Assembly: GCF_024707505.1 (NCBI RefSeq)
Contig: NZ_CP102604.1
Coordinates: forward strand, 1,488,001-1,552,000
Direction of reading: 5' to 3'
DNA from: Pantoea sp. SOD02
Lineage (GTDB): Bacteria; Pseudomonadota; Gammaproteobacteria; Enterobacterales; Enterobacteriaceae
DNA length: 64,000 bases
The stretch's first letter is position 1. The number at the start of each line of letters is the position of its first letter. Made by a program: the position numbers and the translations under genes. The notes beneath the pieces are model-generated. The model ran no database searches. It had not been told where the DNA came from and saw nothing but the letters and a program-made list of their open reading frames with translations. Shown in pieces: positions 29,869 through 40,686 of the stretch.

Positions 29869-31005
29869 TTAGAACTGGTATACCAGACCCAGTGCAACAA
29901 CGTCGTCGGTAGCCAGACCCAGTGGGTTGTCATCGTTCAACTGGTTGATTTTATAATCAACGTAGGTAGCCATGTTTTTGTTGAAGTAGTAGGTTGCGCC
30001 CACTTCAATGTATTTAACCAGGTCAGCATCGCCAACGCCTTCGATGTCTTTGCCTTTAGACTGAACATAGGCGATGGACGGACGCAGACCGAAGTCGAAC
30101 TGATACTGTGCTACAACTTCGAAGTTCTGAGCTTTGTTAGCGAAGCCAGAAACGGTAGTTTGAGTACCATCAGCTAAGGTAGCTTGCGCACCTGAGATTG
30201 GCGTTGAGTTACGGGTTTCACCGTACATTGCAGCCAGGTATACGTTGTTTGCGTCATATTTCAGAGCGGTAGCCCAGTTTTCAGCACGCTTACCTGCACC
30301 GATGTTAGTCGCTACTACATCACCATTGCTATCTACTACTGAACCAGCAGACTGCAGGTTAGTACGGTCGCTGCTGCTATAAGCTGCAGCTACACCAACA
30401 CCGATTGGTGAGGTGTAAGAGGTTGACAGGCCATAGCCGTCACCGTTTGCACGGCGGATATCAGAGCGATCGTTTTTGCCCTGGTACTGTGCTGCGAAGT
30501 TCCAACCGTCAACCAGACCGAAGAAGTTGGTGTTACGGTAGGTCAGCAGACCGGTGCTACGACCGTTCATGAAGTTATCTGAGTAACCTGAGTCGCCACC
30601 GAATTCTGGCAGAACGTCAGTCCAGCCAATTGCGTCATATACAACACCGTAGTTACGACCGTAGTCGATTGAACCCGCATCGCCAAATTTCAGACCTGCG
30701 AAGCCCAGACGGGTTTTGTTGCCGTCTTGCGCATCAGAACCTTCAGAGTTGTTAGCCTGAATGTTGTATTCCCACTGGCCGTAACCGGTCAGTTGGTCAT
30801 TAATTTGGGTTTCACCCTTGAAGCCGAAGCGAACATAAGTCTGGTCGCCGTCGCTGCCAGCGTCATCCGAGAAATAGTGCAGACCAACAGCTTTACCGTA
30901 CAGGTCCAGCTTGTTGCCGTCTTTATTATAGATTTCTGCTGCGTTTGCTGCGCCGGCAGCTAACAGAGCAGGGATAACCACTGCAAGAATGTTGCGCTTC
31001 ATCAT
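29869..31005 (-). CDS. ompF: outer membrane general porin OmpF
   Basis: Trimeric 16-strand beta-barrel porin for small hydrophilic solutes. 378 residues. Signal peptide [22 protein letters not shown], then [24 protein letters not shown]. The constriction-loop L3 signature [17 protein letters not shown] is present, and the terminal phenylalanine in VALGLVYQF fits Bam recognition. Surface loops differ most from E. coli: an insertion around [18 protein letters not shown] and another around [17 protein letters not shown], which may reflect phage or host pressure. Placement between aspC and asnS, and the conserved leader, support ompF rather than ompC. Confidence 0.93.
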   Translation of the reverse strand: MMKRNILAVVIPALLAAGAANAAEIYNKDGNKLDLYGKAVGLHYFSDDAGSDGDQTYVRFGFKGETQINDQLTGYGQWEYNIQANNSEGSDAQDGNKTRLGFAGLKFGDAGSIDYGRNYGVVYDAIGWTDVLPEFGGDSGYSDNFMNGRSTGLLTYRNTNFFGLVDGWNFAAQYQGKNDRSDIRRANGDGYGLSTSYTSPIGVGVAAAYSSSDRTNLQSAGSVVDSNGDVVATNIGAGKRAENWATALKYDANNVYLAAMYGETRNSTPISGAQATLADGTQTTVSGFANKAQNFEVVAQYQFDFGLRPSIAYVQSKGKDIEGVGDADLVKYIEVGATYYFNKNMATYVDYKINQLNDDNPLGLATDDVVALGLVYQF

Positions 31006-31205
31006 TTTTTATTACCCTCATTGGAGTTATTTGGACATCTGCCACTGCTGCCAAGAAATCTTTACAGAACCTTGAAAGAAGTTTGATGTCTCCTGTGTCT
31101 GCACGCATCTTTCCATCACAGGGTTGCTAATTCTAGCCCGAAAATGATTCAAATCTCTCGATTAAGTATCAAAAGGAAAATATGTATTACAAAATGTAAG
31201 ATATT
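31006..31205 (-). promoter_or_regulatory. ompF promoter, OmpR-like boxes and MicF-target leader
   Basis: On the minus strand a -10-like TAGAAT lies at 31130-31135, giving a start near 31123 and a leader of about 118 bases. Between 31166 and 31199 the minus strand carries TTACATTTTG and TTTTCCTTTTGATAC, closely following the E. coli OmpR F-box region, 43-76 bp upstream of the start. The ribosome site and start, GAGGGTAATAAAAAATG, nearly equal the E. coli sequence paired by the MicF small RNA. Direct reading plus recall of the E. coli sequence. Confidence 0.75.
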
Positions 31206-31240
31206 GGGAACTTTGTGAGAGAACTCTAAATTTACAAAAA

Positions 31241-31266
31241 TAAAAAAAGGCCGGCTAGGCCGACCT
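31241..31266 (-). terminator. intrinsic terminator of asnS
   Basis: On the minus strand, stem AGGTCGGC / GCCGGCCT (31259-31266 with 31248-31255, one G-U pair), loop of three bases, followed by seven T. It lies 39 bp past the asnS stop. Confidence 0.85.
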
Positions 31267-31304
31267 CTTTATATATATGAATTACTTATAATTAATCGCT
31301 AAAT

Positions 31305-32705
31305 TTAGAAATTCGCATTGCGTGGCGTACGTGGGAAGGGGATAACATCCCTTACATTTTGTACGCCGGTGACATAGGCGATTAATCGTTCGAAACCTAA
31401 TCCAAAACCAGCATGTGGCACGGTGCCGTAACGACGCAGGTCACGATACCACCAATAATCTTCTTTATTGAGACCCATTTCCGCCAGACGCGCATCCAGC
31501 ACATCCAGACGCTCTTCACGCTGTGAACCACCGATGATTTCGCCGATGCCCGGCGCAAGAACATCCATCGCCGCCACGGTTTTACCATCTTCGTTCATAC
31601 GCATATAGAAAGCTTTGATGTCTTTCGGATAGTTTTTCACTACCACTGGCGCTTTGAAATGCTGCTCTGCGAGGTAACGTTCGTGCTCGGATGACAGATC
31701 CACGCCCCATGAAACCGGGTTCTCGAAGGTCTGGCCGCTTTTCAGCAGGATTTCAACCGCATCGGTGTAATCCACCTGAGCAAAGTCGGTAGTCACGAAA
31801 CGCTCAAGACGCGCAATGGCATCTTTATCCACGCGCTCGGCAAAGAATGCCATGTCATCAGCACGTTCGTTGAGAACGGCCTGGAACACGTATTTCAGCA
31901 TGGATTCAGCCAGAGCTGCGGCATCATCCAGCGTTGCGAAAGCAATTTCCGGCTCCAGCATCCAGAATTCCGCCAGATGACGGCTGGTGTTGGAGTTTTC
32001 TGCGCGGAAAGTTGGACCAAAGGTATACACCTTCGACAGCGCACAGGCGTAAGTTTCGGCATTGAGCTGGCCGGATACGGTCAGGAACGCTTCTTTACCG
32101 AAGAAGTCTTTATCGAAATCGATTTTGCCCTGCGGATCGCGCGGCAGGTTTTCCAGGTCCAGCGTTGAAACGCGGAACATCTCGCCGGCACCTTCGGTAT
32201 CCGAAGCGGTGATCAGCGGAGTCGAAACCCAGAAATAGCCGTTTTCGTGGAAGAAGCGATGCAGCGCTTGCGCCAGCGTATGACGCACGCGCGCCACGGC
32301 ACCCACCAGGTTGGTACGCGGACGCAGGTGCGCCACTTCACGCAGGTATTCGATGCTGTGACGTTTCGCCGCCATCGGATAGGTATCCGGATCGTCAACC
32401 CAACCAGTAACTTCAACCTTGGTTGCCTGCATCTCGAAGGCCTGGCCTTCGCCTGGAGATTCGACCACTTTGCCGGTAATGATCACCGAGCAACCGGTTG
32501 TCAGACGCAGCACTTCATCCTGATAATTATTCAGAGAATTATTGACGACGGCCTGAACGGGATTAAAGCAGGAACCGTCGTAAACGGCGATAAAGGAAAG
32601 ACCAGCTTTGGAATCTCTTCGGGTACGCACCCAACCACGTACGGTGACTTCACTGTCAACCGCGACACGGCCGTGCAGTACATCCGCTACAGGCACAACG
32701 CTCAT
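31305..32705 (-). CDS. asnS: asparaginyl-tRNA synthetase
   Basis: Class IIb aminoacyl-tRNA synthetase that charges tRNA-Asn. 466 residues. An OB-fold anticodon-binding domain (about 1-115, [14 protein letters not shown]) is followed by the class II catalytic core: motif 2 around [27 protein letters not shown] and motif 3 [13 protein letters not shown] near the C-terminus. ATG at 32705. Same neighbours as in E. coli (pncB upstream, ompF downstream). Confidence 0.98.
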   Translation of the reverse strand: MSVVPVADVLHGRVAVDSEVTVRGWVRTRRDSKAGLSFIAVYDGSCFNPVQAVVNNSLNNYQDEVLRLTTGCSVIITGKVVESPGEGQAFEMQATKVEVTGWVDDPDTYPMAAKRHSIEYLREVAHLRPRTNLVGAVARVRHTLAQALHRFFHENGYFWVSTPLITASDTEGAGEMFRVSTLDLENLPRDPQGKIDFDKDFFGKEAFLTVSGQLNAETYACALSKVYTFGPTFRAENSNTSRHLAEFWMLEPEIAFATLDDAAALAESMLKYVFQAVLNERADDMAFFAERVDKDAIARLERFVTTDFAQVDYTDAVEILLKSGQTFENPVSWGVDLSSEHERYLAEQHFKAPVVVKNYPKDIKAFYMRMNEDGKTVAAMDVLAPGIGEIIGGSQREERLDVLDARLAEMGLNKEDYWWYRDLRRYGTVPHAGFGLGFERLIAYVTGVQNVRDVIPFPRTPRNANF

Positions 32706-32736
32706 AAAGTTCTCTCTATATATAAAAGAAGGTGGA

Positions 32737-32760
32737 TAAAAACCCTTTTTCAGGGTTTTG
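32737..32760 (-). terminator. terminator in the pncB-asnS gap
   Basis: Stem AAAACCCT (32739-32746) / AGGGTTTT (32752-32759) with a 5-base loop. On the minus strand it ends in TTTT with TATCC after it. It lies downstream of pncB and 32 bp upstream of the asnS start, so it could also act as an asnS leader element. Confidence 0.6.
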
Positions 32761-32829
32761 CTATGTTACTTGCGAGCCGACAGGAAACAAGCAAAATTGC
32801 CGGGTTAATCGGAGATTTGTTGCGTGAAA

Positions 32830-32849
32830 GCAGGGTGCAAGCACCCTGC
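32830..32849 (-). terminator. hairpin directly after pncB
   Basis: GCAGGGTG (32830-32837) pairs with CACCCTGC (32842-32849) around a 4-base loop, 8 bp beyond the pncB stop. On the minus strand it is followed only by TTTCACG, so it may work together with the second hairpin at 32737-32760. Confidence 0.55.
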
Positions 32850-32857
32850 AATAAGAA

Positions 32858-34063
32858 TCAGCTGGCTCTTTTGACCAGCGGCAGATCGAAGGCTTTGCGC
32901 AAGGCGCGCACGAAGGCTTTATCCTGGCAAATGGTTTTGCCGGGACTGTCGGAGAGTTTTGCCACCGGTTTGCCATTGCAGCTCACCAGTTTGATCACGA
33001 TATTCAGCGGCGTCACGCCCGGAATATCGCAGGACAAGCGCGTACCGATACCGAACACCACGTTGGCCCGTTGGCCAAAGTGACGATAGAGTGCCAGCGC
33101 TTTATCCAGATTGAGATTATCTGAGAACACCAGCGTTTTGCTTTTCGGATCGATATCCAGACGCTGATAGTGCGCAATGGCTTTTTCACCCCATTCCACT
33201 GGATCGCCGGAGTCATGGCGCAGGCCTTGATAACGATGAGCAAAGCCTGGACCAAAGTCGCGCAGGAAGGCATCCATGGTGATGCAGTCGGTCAGGGCGA
33301 TACCTAACTGGTCGTCATACTCATCCAGCCAGGATTGCAGCGCCGCACGTTGGCTGTTCGCCAATACCGGACTGATTTGCTGGTGCGCCTGGAACCATTC
33401 GTGTGCTTGCGTGCCCACCGGATTAAGCTGCAGGCGGCGCGCCAAATCGTAGTTGCTGGTGCCAACCAGCCAAGGAAATTCCGCTTTGAGCGTAGCGACA
33501 ATCGCTTCCTGTACGGCTTTGGAGTAGCGACGACGCGTACCAAAATCCATCAGCTGGAAGCGTGACATATCCAAATCGCCGACCTGCTGACGGAAATCCG
33601 TAAGCTTGTGCTGCAAGTGCGCAACCGCCTGATCCACACCCATTTGCGGCGTGCGATGGCGATGCACCACCTCACTGATCAGCGCCAGCAGCGGCACTTC
33701 CCACAGAATCACTTCACGCCACGGCCCGCTGATCTGAATCGTCAGATGGCCGTTGTTGTTACGTACGTTGACTTGTGACGGATCGAGGCGGAACTGGCGC
33801 AGCCAGTTAAGGTAGTCGCTTTGGAAGAAAGGCAGCCCGCTGAGATAGTGATACTCATCGTCGCTCAGGGCGAGCGTTTGCAGGGTTTCAATTTGTGCGC
33901 GGATCTCGTCCGCATAAATACCGAGCAGTTCGTCGCCACGGCAGCGAAATTCCGCCGTAACCGGGACATCATAATAGCGATGATAGACGGCCTGCTGCAT
34001 ATGAAGCTTGTACGCATCGGTATCAAGCAGCGTGGTCAAAATCGGGGAAGCATGTCCAGTCAT
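32858..34063 (-). CDS. pncB: nicotinate phosphoribosyltransferase PncB
   Basis: Makes nicotinate mononucleotide from nicotinate and PRPP with ATP, the entry of salvage to NAD. 401 residues from the ATG at 34063 ([26 protein letters not shown]). The autophosphorylated histidine lies in [26 protein letters not shown] and [11 protein letters not shown] are also conserved. Start choice is uncertain: an in-frame ATG at 34078 adds MLKRT, but the purine tract GAAGAGG abuts it with no spacing. For 34063 the spacing is long (about 15). The homologous protein begins at the position corresponding to 34063. Confidence 0.94.
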   Translation of the reverse strand: MTGHASPILTTLLDTDAYKLHMQQAVYHRYYDVPVTAEFRCRGDELLGIYADEIRAQIETLQTLALSDDEYHYLSGLPFFQSDYLNWLRQFRLDPSQVNVRNNNGHLTIQISGPWREVILWEVPLLALISEVVHRHRTPQMGVDQAVAHLQHKLTDFRQQVGDLDMSRFQLMDFGTRRRYSKAVQEAIVATLKAEFPWLVGTSNYDLARRLQLNPVGTQAHEWFQAHQQISPVLANSQRAALQSWLDEYDDQLGIALTDCITMDAFLRDFGPGFAHRYQGLRHDSGDPVEWGEKAIAHYQRLDIDPKSKTLVFSDNLNLDKALALYRHFGQRANVVFGIGTRLSCDIPGVTPLNIVIKLVSCNGKPVAKLSDSPGKTICQDKAFVRALRKAFDLPLVKRAS

Positions 34064-34316
34064 GGTGCGTTTCAGCATCCTCTTCCGCGGAGCAGAGCCC
34101 GGTGTTCAACAAAGTCATAAAGACGCAGGAGTATAAAACAGTAATGACCGCGATCACACCATAATTGCGGGTGGCAGGTCGAGGGTCATTTGTGCCATTG
34201 TTAATGAATTGTAGCCTTTTCAACGAACGCACGCATTGACCGTGGCAACCGAGGCACAACCCGCTTAGACTTTGACGGGTCAACATATTAACGATTTAAC
34301 GATGCGAGAAGGACTC

Positions 34317-36932
34317 ATGACGCAACAGCCGCAAATTAAATATCGCCACGATTACCGTGCGCCGGATTACACCATTACCGATATCGACCTGACTTTTGAT
34401 CTGGATGCAGCTTCGACGCGCGTTACGGCGGTCAGTCAGCTGAAGCGTCTGGGTGCGCCGGGTGCGGAACTGCGTCTGGATGGCGAAGATCTCACACTGG
34501 TATCGCTGGCGGTGGATGGCAATCCGTGGTCGCATTACCGCGAAGAAGAGGGCGCGTTGTTCATCAGCCAGCTTCCGGACAACTTCACTCTGACCATCAT
34601 TAATGACATTCATCCGGATAAAAACACCGCGCTGGAAGGGTTATACCAATCTGGCGAGGCGCTCTGTACCCAATGTGAAGCTGAAGGTTTCCGCCACATT
34701 ACGTGGTATCTCGATCGCCCGGACGTGCTGGCGCGCTTCACCACCACCATCATTGCCGATGCCGCGCGTTATCCTTATTTGCTCTCCAACGGCAACAAGC
34801 TGGAGAGCGGGCGCAATGAAGATGGCCGCCATTGGGTGAAGTGGCAAGATCCGTTCCCGAAACCGTGCTACCTGTTTGCGCTGGTGGCGGGTGATTTCGA
34901 CGTGCTACGCGATAGCTTTACTACCCGCTCTGGTCGTGATGTGGCGCTGGAGATCTTTGTCGATCGCGGCAATCTCGATCGTGCCGATTGGGCAATGACC
35001 TCGCTGAAAGCCAGCATGAAGTGGGATGAAGAGCGCTTTAACCTCGAGTACGACCTCGACATCTTTATGATCGTCGCGGTTGATTTCTTCAATATGGGCG
35101 CGATGGAGAACAAAGGCCTCAACGTCTTCAACTCCAAATATGTGCTGGCGAAAGCTGAAACCGCCACCGACAAAGATTACCTCGGTATTGAAGCCGTTAT
35201 CGGTCACGAATATTTCCATAACTGGACCGGCAACCGCGTGACCTGCCGCGACTGGTTCCAGCTCAGCCTGAAAGAGGGTTTGACGGTGTTCCGCGATCAG
35301 GAGTTCAGCTCCGATCTCGGTTCGCGCGCGGTGAACCGTATCGATAACGTACGCGTGATGCGCGGTGCGCAGTTCGCGGAAGACGCCAGCCCAATGGCGC
35401 ATCCGATCCGTCCGGATCAGGTGATCGAAATGAACAACTTCTACACCTTAACGGTGTATGAAAAAGGTTCAGAAGTGATCCGCATGATGCACACCTTGCT
35501 GGGCGAAGTGAATTTCCAGAAAGGCATGCAACTCTATTTCGAACGTCACGACGGCAGCGCCGCAACCTGTGATGATTTCGTGCAGGCGATGGAAGATGCG
35601 TCGAATGTCGATCTGTCGCAGTTCCGCCGCTGGTACAGCCAGGCGGGCACGCCGATTTTGACAGTGCGCGATGACTACAATCCAGAGCTGGAGCAATACA
35701 CGCTGCACGTCACTCAGCGCACGCCGGCCACCGCCGAGCAGAAAGAGAAGCTGCCACTGCACATTCCGCTGGATATCGAACTGTACGATAACGAAGGCAA
35801 GGTGATTCCGCTGCAGCATAACGGTCATCCGGTGCATCACGTGCTGAACGTTACCGAAGAGTTCCAGACCTTTATTTTCGATAACGTTTATTTCCAGCCG
35901 GTGCCATCGCTGCTGCGTGAATTCTCTGCGCCAGTGAAGCTCGATTATAAATGGAGCGACGCACAACTTACCTTCCTGATGCGCCACGCGCGCAACGACT
36001 TCGCGCGCTGGGATGCGGCGCAAAGCCTGCTGGCGACCTACATTCGCCTCAACGTGGCGCGCCATCAGCAGGGTCAGCCGCTGTCGCTGCCGCTGCATGT
36101 GGCTGACGCGTTCCGCGCGGTATTGCTGGATGAGCAGGGCGATCCAGCGTTGAAAGCGTTGATTCTGTCGCTGCCGTCTGAGAATGAAATCGCCGAACTG
36201 TTTGATGTCATCGATCCGCTGGCGATCTCGGCAGTACGCGATGCGCTGGTACGTACGCTGGCTAAAGAGTTGAGTGACGAATTCTTCGCGCTCTATCTGG
36301 CCAACCAAAGCGGCGAATACAAAATTGAGCATGCGGAGATTGGCAAGCGCACGCTGAAAAACGTCTGCCTCGGCTATCTGGCGTTTGCCGATGCGGCACA
36401 GGCCGACAAGCTGGTGCAGGCGCAATATCAGCAGGCGAACAACATGACCGACGCGTTAGCGGCGCTGGCTGCAGCGGTAGCGGCGAATCTGCCGTGCCGC
36501 GATTCACTGCTGGCAGCCTATGATGAGCGCTGGCATCAGGATGGTTTGGTGATGGATAAATGGTTTGTGCTGCAAGCCACCAGCCCAGCGGCGGATGTGC
36601 TGAGCAACGTGCGTAAGCTGCTGAATCACCGTTCGTTCACCATGGGCAACCCGAACCGTATCCGTTCACTGATTGGTGCGTTTGCTTCAGGCAATCCAGC
36701 GGCATTCCACGCCAAAGATGGCAGCGGTTATCAGTTCCTGGTGGAGATGTTGACCGATCTGAACACGCGCAACCCGCAAGTGGCTGCACGGATGATCGAG
36801 CCGCTGATTCGCCTGAAACGCTACGATGCCGATCGTCAGGCGCTGATGCGTAAGGCGCTGGAAACGTTGAAAGGGCTGGATAAGCTGTCTGGCGATCTGT
36901 ACGAGAAGATCACCAAAGCGTTGAATGCGTAA
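34317..36932 (+). CDS. pepN: aminopeptidase N
   Basis: Broad-specificity cytosolic M1 zinc aminopeptidase, a main peptide-degrading enzyme. 871 residues: N-terminal beta domain (to about 190), thermolysin-like catalytic domain with GAMEN at 261-265 and zinc site His297/His301/Glu320 in HEYFHNWTGNRVTCRDWFQ, then a small beta domain and a large helical C-terminus. ATG at 34317 with GAGAAGG upstream; a methionine at 34272 adds 15 residues outside the family. Divergent from pncB across a 253-bp gap in which I identified no specific site. Confidence 0.98.
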   Translation: MTQQPQIKYRHDYRAPDYTITDIDLTFDLDAASTRVTAVSQLKRLGAPGAELRLDGEDLTLVSLAVDGNPWSHYREEEGALFISQLPDNFTLTIINDIHPDKNTALEGLYQSGEALCTQCEAEGFRHITWYLDRPDVLARFTTTIIADAARYPYLLSNGNKLESGRNEDGRHWVKWQDPFPKPCYLFALVAGDFDVLRDSFTTRSGRDVALEIFVDRGNLDRADWAMTSLKASMKWDEERFNLEYDLDIFMIVAVDFFNMGAMENKGLNVFNSKYVLAKAETATDKDYLGIEAVIGHEYFHNWTGNRVTCRDWFQLSLKEGLTVFRDQEFSSDLGSRAVNRIDNVRVMRGAQFAEDASPMAHPIRPDQVIEMNNFYTLTVYEKGSEVIRMMHTLLGEVNFQKGMQLYFERHDGSAATCDDFVQAMEDASNVDLSQFRRWYSQAGTPILTVRDDYNPELEQYTLHVTQRTPATAEQKEKLPLHIPLDIELYDNEGKVIPLQHNGHPVHHVLNVTEEFQTFIFDNVYFQPVPSLLREFSAPVKLDYKWSDAQLTFLMRHARNDFARWDAAQSLLATYIRLNVARHQQGQPLSLPLHVADAFRAVLLDEQGDPALKALILSLPSENEIAELFDVIDPLAISAVRDALVRTLAKELSDEFFALYLANQSGEYKIEHAEIGKRTLKNVCLGYLAFADAAQADKLVQAQYQQANNMTDALAALAAAVAANLPCRDSLLAAYDERWHQDGLVMDKWFVLQATSPAADVLSNVRKLLNHRSFTMGNPNRIRSLIGAFASGNPAAFHAKDGSGYQFLVEMLTDLNTRNPQVAARMIEPLIRLKRYDADRQALMRKALETLKGLDKLSGDLYEKITKALNA

Positions 36933-36943
36933 AAGTAACCGTA

Positions 36944-36966
36944 GGGTCGCCATTTATGGCGACCTC
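36944..36966. terminator. hairpin between convergent pepN and ssuB
   Basis: GGTCGCCA (36945-36952) pairs with TGGCGACC (36957-36964), loop TTTA. T tracts are weak on both sides. Position between two convergent stops suggests a shared terminator. Confidence 0.65.
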
Positions 36967-36971
36967 TATCA

Positions 36972-37763
36972 TTAACTCTGCTGCGCAAACTTCAACGGCT
37001 GTTCTGACGAGCCACGCTTCATCACCCGATCCAGTACTTCCGCTTCCAGCTCCGCCAGACGTGCCGATCCACGACGGCGTGGCCGTGGCAAATCGACGAG
37101 CAAATCCAGGCCAATCTGTCCTTCCTCGATGAGCAGCACGCGATCGGCAATCGCCACCGCTTCGCTGACATCGTGCGTCACCAGCAGCACGGTGAAGTTA
37201 TGCTGCTGCCACAGCGACTCAATCAATCCCTGCATTTCGATGCGCGTCAACGCATCCAGCGCACCGAGTGGCTCATCGAGCAGCAGCAAACCTGGACGGT
37301 GAATCAGCGCACGTGCCAGCGCCACACGCTGTTTCTGCCCGCCGGACAACGCAGCAGGCCACTCGTAGGCGCGGTCCGCCAATCCCACGGCTTCCAGCGC
37401 GTCCAGCGCGGCGGCGCGCCATTCGCGACCTTTCAGTCCCAGCCCAACATTATCAATCACCTTTTTCCACGGCAGTAAGCGTGAATCCTGGAACATCAAA
37501 CGCGTATCTTCGCGTGCTTCGGATAACGGCGCATTGCCCGCCAGCAACGCCCCGCGCGTGGTAGATTCGAGTCCCGCCAGCAGACGCAGCAAGGTACTTT
37601 TCCCGCAGCCGCTGCGGCCGACGACGGCGACAAACTGCCCGGACGGAATATGCAGATCGATATTATTCAGGATGGTGCGATCGCCATATTGCTTGCTGAC
37701 GCCATTCACACCAACCGGCGTACCGCGATTTAAACGCGCCGGATTTAGGGTTGCGTTGCTCAT
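36972..37763 (-). CDS. ssuB: aliphatic sulfonate ABC transporter ATP-binding protein SsuB
   Basis: ATPase that powers uptake of alkanesulfonates. 263 residues: Walker [10 protein letters not shown] at 49-57, signature [15 protein letters not shown], Walker [13 protein letters not shown], and the H-loop TH in [10 protein letters not shown]. Last gene of the minus-strand ssuEADCB operon; its start overlaps the ssuC stop by 4 bases. Confidence 0.96.
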   Translation of the reverse strand: MSNATLNPARLNRGTPVGVNGVSKQYGDRTILNNIDLHIPSGQFVAVVGRSGCGKSTLLRLLAGLESTTRGALLAGNAPLSEAREDTRLMFQDSRLLPWKKVIDNVGLGLKGREWRAAALDALEAVGLADRAYEWPAALSGGQKQRVALARALIHRPGLLLLDEPLGALDALTRIEMQGLIESLWQQHNFTVLLVTHDVSEAVAIADRVLLIEEGQIGLDLLVDLPRPRRRGSARLAELEAEVLDRVMKRGSSEQPLKFAQQS

Positions 37764-38551
37764 GCGTTCTCCTTCAATTGGTAGGCTGGATGCCAGCGCA
37801 GCCAGACGCGCTCCAGCAGTTGTGCTGCAACGTCGGCCAGTTTGCCGAGCAGGGCATAGAGAATGATGGCCACCACCACCACGTCGGTTTGCAGGAATTC
37901 ACGGGCGTTCATCGCCAGATAACCAATGCCAGAGTTAGCGGAAATGGTTTCGGCGACAATCAGCGTCAGCCACATCAGGCCAAGGGCAAAACGTACGCCA
38001 ACCATAATAGAAGGCAGCGCACCTGGCAGAATCACCTGAATGAACAGGCTCCAGCCAGACAAGCCGTAGCTGCGCGCCATCTCAACTAAACCCCGATCAA
38101 TGTTACGAATGCCGTGATAAGTGTTGAGGTAAATCGGGAACAAGGTGCCGAGCGCCACGAGGAAAATCTTGGCGGATTCGTCGATGCCAAACCACAGAAT
38201 CACCAGCGGAATCAGCGCCAGATGCGGCACGTTACGCAGCATCTGCACCGAGGTATCCAGCAAGCGTTCACCGACGCGCGAGGTGCCGGTAATCAATCCC
38301 AGAATCAAACCAATCGAGCCGCCGATAGAGAAACCGATGGCGGCACGCCAGCTGCTGATCGCCAGGTTTTGCCACAGTTCACCGCTCACCGTCAGCTTCC
38401 AGAAGGTGATAAGGATGTTTTCTGGCGACGGCAAAATACGCGTCGACAGCCATCCCACTTGCGATGCCAGTTGCCACACCGCAATCAGCACCACCGGTAA
38501 AACCCAGGGCAGTACAGCATTCGTCAGCTTGGTTTTAACGTTCGCCATCAT
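37760..38551 (-). CDS. ssuC: aliphatic sulfonate ABC transporter permease SsuC
   Basis: Inner-membrane permease of the sulfonate importer. 263 residues with about six membrane helices and the BPD-type cytoplasmic loop that contacts SsuB ([31 protein letters not shown]). ATG at 38551; an in-frame second ATG one codon on is equivalent. Eight bp after ssuD. Confidence 0.96.
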   Translation of the reverse strand: MMANVKTKLTNAVLPWVLPVVLIAVWQLASQVGWLSTRILPSPENILITFWKLTVSGELWQNLAISSWRAAIGFSIGGSIGLILGLITGTSRVGERLLDTSVQMLRNVPHLALIPLVILWFGIDESAKIFLVALGTLFPIYLNTYHGIRNIDRGLVEMARSYGLSGWSLFIQVILPGALPSIMVGVRFALGLMWLTLIVAETISANSGIGYLAMNAREFLQTDVVVVAIILYALLGKLADVAAQLLERVWLRWHPAYQLKENA

Positions 38552-38559
38552 CGGCTCCT

Positions 38560-39705
38560 TTAGCTCTGCGACACTTTTTGCGGTGTGAAATCGTTGGCCA
38601 CCGCTTCACCGTGCGCCTGTACTACCCGCGGCTTCGGTACTTCCGGAATCGCTAAATCGAGGTGCGGGAACAGCAACTCGCCAACGCGATAAGCCTCTTC
38701 CAGATGCGGATAGCCGGAGAGAATAAAGGTCTCGATGCCGAGATCCTGATACTCCTGCATGCGCGCCGCTACGGTTGGGCCATCGCCCACTAACGCGGTT
38801 CCCGCGCCGCCACGCACCAGACCGACACCGGCCCACAGATTCGGGCTGATCTCCAGCTTGTCGCGACGCCCACCGTGCAGTGCGGCCATGCGCTGCTGTC
38901 CCACTGAATCAGTGCGCGCAAACGCCGCCTGCGCTTTGGCAATGGTGGCATCGTCGAGATGGGCAATCAGGCGATCCGCCGCTTGCCACGCTTCTTCATT
39001 GGTTTCACGCACAATCACATGCAGACGAATCCCGAAGCGCACGGTGCGGCCTTGCGCTGCCGCTTTGGCGCGCACTTGCTCAATCTTCTCTTTAACTAAC
39101 GCGGGCGGTTCGCCCCAGGTGAGATAAACATCAACCTGCTCGGCGGCCAGATCCTGCGCGGCATCCGACGATCCGCCAAACCACAGCGGCGGACGCGGTT
39201 CCTGCACCGCTTTAAACATCAGACGCGCGCCGCGCACCTTCACATGCTTGCCTTCGTAATCGACCGTTTCGCCTTCGCTAACCCGACGCCAGACGCGGGT
39301 AAACTCGGCGGATTCTTCATAGCGTTCGCGGTGATCGAGGAATACGCCATCGCCGGCCAACTCTTCCGGATCGCCGCCGGTAACCAGATTAAACAGCGCG
39401 CGACCATTCGACAGACGATCCAGCGTGGCGGCCTGACGCGCCGCTTGCGTCGGTGAAATCACGCCCGGACGCAGAGCAACGAGGAAACGCAGACGCTGCG
39501 TCACCGGAATCAATGATGCTGCCACCAGCCAGGCATCTTCACAGGAGCGGCCGGTGGGGATCAGCACTCCGCCGAAGCCAAGGCGATCCGCCGCCTGCGC
39601 AATCTGTTGCAGGTACCCATGATCAACCGGGCGCGAACCTTCCGCTGTGCCAAGATAGTGACCATCGCCGTGCGTCGGGAGAAACCAAAATACGGATACG
39701 CTCAT
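38560..39705 (-). CDS. ssuD: FMNH2-dependent alkanesulfonate monooxygenase SsuD
   Basis: Releases sulfite from C-S bonds of alkanesulfonates using FMNH2 and oxygen, yielding the aldehyde. 381 residues, luciferase-like TIM barrel opening [19 protein letters not shown]. Conserved segments are [34 protein letters not shown] and [13 protein letters not shown]. It needs reduced flavin from SsuE, encoded in the same operon. Starts 2 bp after the ssuA stop. Confidence 0.97.
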   Translation of the reverse strand: MSVSVFWFLPTHGDGHYLGTAEGSRPVDHGYLQQIAQAADRLGFGGVLIPTGRSCEDAWLVAASLIPVTQRLRFLVALRPGVISPTQAARQAATLDRLSNGRALFNLVTGGDPEELAGDGVFLDHRERYEESAEFTRVWRRVSEGETVDYEGKHVKVRGARLMFKAVQEPRPPLWFGGSSDAAQDLAAEQVDVYLTWGEPPALVKEKIEQVRAKAAAQGRTVRFGIRLHVIVRETNEEAWQAADRLIAHLDDATIAKAQAAFARTDSVGQQRMAALHGGRRDKLEISPNLWAGVGLVRGGAGTALVGDGPTVAARMQEYQDLGIETFILSGYPHLEEAYRVGELLFPHLDLAIPEVPKPRVVQAHGEAVANDFTPQKVSQS

Positions 39706-39707
39706 GA

Positions 39708-40676
39708 TTAATTTCCTTTGGGCTGGGCGGATTGTGGATGCCAGATGCGGTCTGCGATATTCACTTTTACCGGCATCAGATGATTGGCATAAAACAGATC
39801 GGCCGTTTGCTGTTGGGCCTGCGCGGTATGGGCGCTGACCGGCGTAATGGTGGTGGGTGGACGATGGTCGAGATAGCTGGCAATTACCGGTTTCGGTAAG
39901 CCCATGGCGTTTGCCAGCAGATCGATACTCTGGTCGCGCTGACTGCGCGTTAATGCATCGGCGTCGCTGAAGGTATTCAGAACCTGCTGCACGAAGGCGC
40001 CGTTAGCTTCGGTGTATTTGCGCGTGGCTAAATAGAAGGAGCCGGTTTGATTGAGTTTGCTGCCGTCGGCCAGCACGCGCACGTTGCCTTGCAGCAGGGC
40101 GGCGGAGTAGTAAGGATCCCAAATCGCCCAGGCATCGACGTCACCTTGCTGGAACGCGGCGCGCGCATCGGCGGGCGTCAGATAGGTTGGCTGAATATCT
40201 TTAAAGCTCAGTCCGGCTTGTTCCAGCGCACGCAACAGCAAGTTGTGCGAGCTGGAGCCTTTCTGGAACGCCACTTTATGGCCTTTCAGTTCGGCCACGC
40301 TGTGAATCGGACTATCTTTCGGCACCAGAATTACTTCGGCCTGCGGCTTGGGTGGCTCCGAGCCGACGTACAGCAGATCGGCACCCGCAGCTTGGGCAAA
40401 CAGCGGCGGGATATCGCCGGTGCTGCCCAAATCGATGCTATCGACGTTAAGCGCTTCGAGCATTTGCGGGCCAGCCGGGAATTCCACCCACTTGATGTTG
40501 GTATGCGGGAAGCGCTGCTCCAGCAGCTTATGGGTTTTCGCCAAAACCATGCTCACCGAACCTTTCTGATATCCGATACGCAACTGTTCGGGTGCGTCGG
40601 CGCCCTGGGCGCTCACGCTCAAGGTGAACAGTGCCGCTACGGCTGGCATGAGTAAACCCGTCAATATCCTTTTCAT
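39708..40676 (-). CDS. ssuA: sulfonate-binding periplasmic protein SsuA
   Basis: Substrate-binding component of the sulfonate importer. 322 residues with signal peptide [28 protein letters not shown] and the NMT1/SsuA-type domain ([52 protein letters not shown]). I start at 40676, where AGGA lies 6 bases upstream and the signal peptide is terminal. The longer frame to 40757 runs into ssuE and would add 27 non-homologous residues. Confidence 0.96.
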   Translation of the reverse strand: MKRILTGLLMPAVAALFTLSVSAQGADAPEQLRIGYQKGSVSMVLAKTHKLLEQRFPHTNIKWVEFPAGPQMLEALNVDSIDLGSTGDIPPLFAQAAGADLLYVGSEPPKPQAEVILVPKDSPIHSVAELKGHKVAFQKGSSSHNLLLRALEQAGLSFKDIQPTYLTPADARAAFQQGDVDAWAIWDPYYSAALLQGNVRVLADGSKLNQTGSFYLATRKYTEANGAFVQQVLNTFSDADALTRSQRDQSIDLLANAMGLPKPVIASYLDHRPPTTITPVSAHTAQAQQQTADLFYANHLMPVKVNIADRIWHPQSAQPKGN

Positions 40677-40686
40677 CTCTCTTCCT

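Noticed and set aside
32247-33083. 278-codon plus-strand frame crossing the asnS-pncB gap
   Set aside because: Runs antisense through both conserved genes and two hairpins; no homology seen.
35469-36425. 318-codon minus-strand frame inside pepN
   Set aside because: Antisense shadow of a conserved gene, rich in His/Arg/Gln as expected from reversed codons.
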